From contig JALUUP010000426.1 of NCBI GenBank assembly GCA_027021285.1, forward strand, positions 1-7,771: a stretch of DNA of 7,771 nucleotides, written 5' to 3'. Below, in pieces: positions 6,346 to 7,771 of the stretch (its first letter is position 1; the number at the start of each line of letters is the position of its first letter). Below the pieces are notes generated by a model. The model did not search any database and had not been told where the DNA came from. It worked only from the letters and a program-made list of their open reading frames with translations. A program made the translations under genes and the position numbers. This DNA is from Bacteroidota bacterium (GTDB lineage Bacteria > Bacteroidota > Ignavibacteria > SZUA-365 > JAADGX01).

Positions 6346-7771
6346 GGCGATATATCCTGCGAGCGCACCTGGGACCGTTCCTGTTTTCCAACGTCATCAT
6401 CGTTTTCCTGTTTCTTCTCCAGTTCCTCATGAAGCGAGCCGGAGATCTCGTTGGAAAGGGCCTGGGGGGTCTCGTGATCACGGAGCTCATCGCGCTCAAC
6501 CTTGCCTGGATCCTTGTGCTGTCCATCCCCATGTCGGTGCTGGTGGCGACGCTCATGGCGTTCGGTTCGCTTTCACAAAACAACGAAATCACCATCATGC
6601 GCGGAGCGGGCATGAGCCTGTACCGGATGATGGCGCCGGTCATGGTGGCGGCCATTGTTCTGACCATTTTCCTCGTACGGTTCAACAACGATATTCTCCC
6701 CGAAGCGAACATTCGCCTCCGCACGCTCATGAGCGATATTATTCGCATCAAGCCCACCTTGTCCTTGAGAGCAGGCGTTTTTACCACGGAATCGGAACTG
6801 CCCAGCTACCGCATCCTGGTGCGGAAGACCTTCGAGAAGTCCAACGACCTCGAAGGAATTACCATCTACGATTTGTCCCAGCCGGGGAAAAATATCGTGC
6901 TGACCGCGGAGTACGGCGTGATTTCCTTTACCCCGGATTACACGCGCCTGATCATGGACCTGCGCGACGGGGAAATCCATGAAACCCGCGACGACGACTT
7001 CTCTGATTACCGCCGCATCCGGTTCAAGCGGCACCGGATTGTCATGCCCGCGGAGGGGTTCGGGTTCGAACGCAGCGACGCAACCAAGGCGTACCGCGAT
7101 GACCGTACCATGTCCGCTGCCATGATGAATGCCCTGGTGGACAGCATCCGGCAGGAACAACAACGGAAAAAGGATAGATTGAAGAACCGGCTTGCGAATG
7201 AATTTACAGGGATGTTCCACGGAGATCCGGTGTTCTTTTCCACGCTTCCCGCGCAAGCAGGACCAAACGGCGTCTCTCCCGGCTATGAACTTCGCCCCCG
7301 GCGGGACGGGAAAAGGCGCATCCCCGGTCGTATGGAACCGACGCTTACGACGGTGCCGGATTCGGTTCTCCGGTACCAGGCGCTTCTCCGGGCGGCGGAA
7401 GACGTCCGGGTAATGCAATCCATGATTCGCTCCGACAGCGCGGCCATCGCTTTTGATCAACAGCAAGTGGACAAGTACGATGTGGAAATCTACAAGAAGT
7501 ACTCGATCCCGTTCGCCTGTATCGTGTTCGTCCTGGTGGGAATCCCGCTGGGAATGATGGCGCGCCGGGGAGGGTTCGGCGTGGGGGCCAGTCTCAGTCT
7601 CGGTTTCTTTCTCATCTACTGGGCCTGTCTCATCGGGGGCGAGAAACTGGCCGACCGCGACCTTGTCAGTCCCCTCATCGGCATGTGGATCGCAAACATC
7701 ATCTTCGGCGTATTCGGCGTGTTCCTGACCATCCGGTTCGCCCGCGAGACCCGGGTCATTGATTGGTACGC
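6336..7771 (+). CDS. lptF/lptG: LptF/LptG (YjgP/YjgQ) family permease, C-terminus cut off by window edge
   Basis: This is the inner-membrane permease half of the LptB2FG ABC transporter, which extracts lipopolysaccharide from the inner membrane and passes it to the periplasmic Lpt bridge. GTG 6336 is the only plausible start: an in-frame TAA lies four codons upstream, and translation then begins MILWRYILRAHLGPFLFS, the usual family N-terminus. Three membrane segments follow (about 15-32, 52-76, 98-116). The cytoplasmic coupling segment NNEITIMRGAGMSLYRM (82-98) lies before the third. A periplasmic domain spans about 117-390. Three more segments (about 391-409, 416-436, 445-470) include YKKYSIPFACIVFVLVG, MARRGGFG and GGEKLAD, the form typical of Bacteroidota-type members. 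Residues about 255-377 form a charged insert that makes it longer than proteobacterial homologues (about 360 aa). The last codons present are at the end of TM6, so only a short tail is probably missing. LptF and LptG cannot be told apart here. Confidence 0.95.
   Translation, partial: MILWRYILRAHLGPFLFSNVIIVFLFLLQFLMKRAGDLVGKGLGGLVITELIALNLAWILVLSIPMSVLVATLMAFGSLSQNNEITIMRGAGMSLYRMMAPVMVAAIVLTIFLVRFNNDILPEANIRLRTLMSDIIRIKPTLSLRAGVFTTESELPSYRILVRKTFEKSNDLEGITIYDLSQPGKNIVLTAEYGVISFTPDYTRLIMDLRDGEIHETRDDDFSDYRRIRFKRHRIVMPAEGFGFERSDATKAYRDDRTMSAAMMNALVDSIRQEQQRKKDRLKNRLANEFTGMFHGDPVFFSTLPAQAGPNGVSPGYELRPRRDGKRRIPGRMEPTLTTVPDSVLRYQALLRAAEDVRVMQSMIRSDSAAIAFDQQQVDKYDVEIYKKYSIPFACIVFVLVGIPLGMMARRGGFGVGASLSLGFFLIYWACLIGGEKLADRDLVSPLIGMWIANIIFGVFGVFLTIRFARETRVIDWY

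Noticed and set aside
6573..7466. Minus-strand open frame (297 codons) opposite the permease
   Set aside because: The plus strand clearly encodes LptF/LptG with correct transmembrane segments and motifs; the antisense frame is a shadow.
1..7771. CRISPR array, insertion sequence, tRNA or phage genes
   Set aside because: Apart from the in-gene 15-bp tandem repeat I saw no spaced repeats, no long terminal inverted repeats, no transposase or integrase motifs and no tRNA-like cloverleaf.

Overview
The window is a divergent gene pair from a bacterium of the FCB superphylum (Bacteroidota and relatives). A gene for the giant outer-membrane protein SprA (Sov) fills the minus strand from about 6013 to beyond the left edge. 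An LptF/LptG-family permease gene runs on the plus strand from 6336 to beyond the right edge. SprA is the outer-membrane translocon of the type IX secretion system (T9SS) and is essentially confined to FCB lineages. The permease also has the FCB-style C-terminal half, with YKKYSIPFACIVFVLVG followed by MARRGGFG. Coding lines that I counted by hand run about 48-67% GC. That is far above typical Flavobacterium and points to a higher-GC FCB lineage such as a candidate phylum, Gemmatimonadota-like or Ignavibacteria-like. The phylum cannot be fixed from this sequence.

Layout. 1-6013 (minus): one uninterrupted frame of 2004 codons, which I translated throughout. It holds a signal peptide, a Lys/Pro-rich linker, the duplicated SprA N-terminal modules and much of the barrel-forming region; the C-terminus lies outside the window. 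Within it, 143-217 is a perfect 5 x 15-bp tandem repeat coding for ATDSL repeats. 6014-6335: AT-richer divergent intergenic region (80 of 180 bases G/C in 6061-6240) that must hold both promoters. It contains a possible 15-codon leader ORF whose stop overlaps the permease start. 6336-7771 (plus): LptF/LptG-family permease with a GTG start, 478 codons present.

How they fit together. Both products serve the outer envelope. SprA moves folded T9SS cargo across the outer membrane. LptF/G is the inner-membrane part of the LptB2FG transporter that extracts lipopolysaccharide. In Porphyromonas-type T9SS, secreted cargo is anchored to a form of LPS, so shared control is plausible, but the only evidence here is adjacency. 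I found no mobile element, CRISPR array, tRNA or rRNA, and no evidence for a wholly new system. The points most worth checking are the repeat-bearing SprA loop, the leader ORF overlap and the sprA/lptF pairing.
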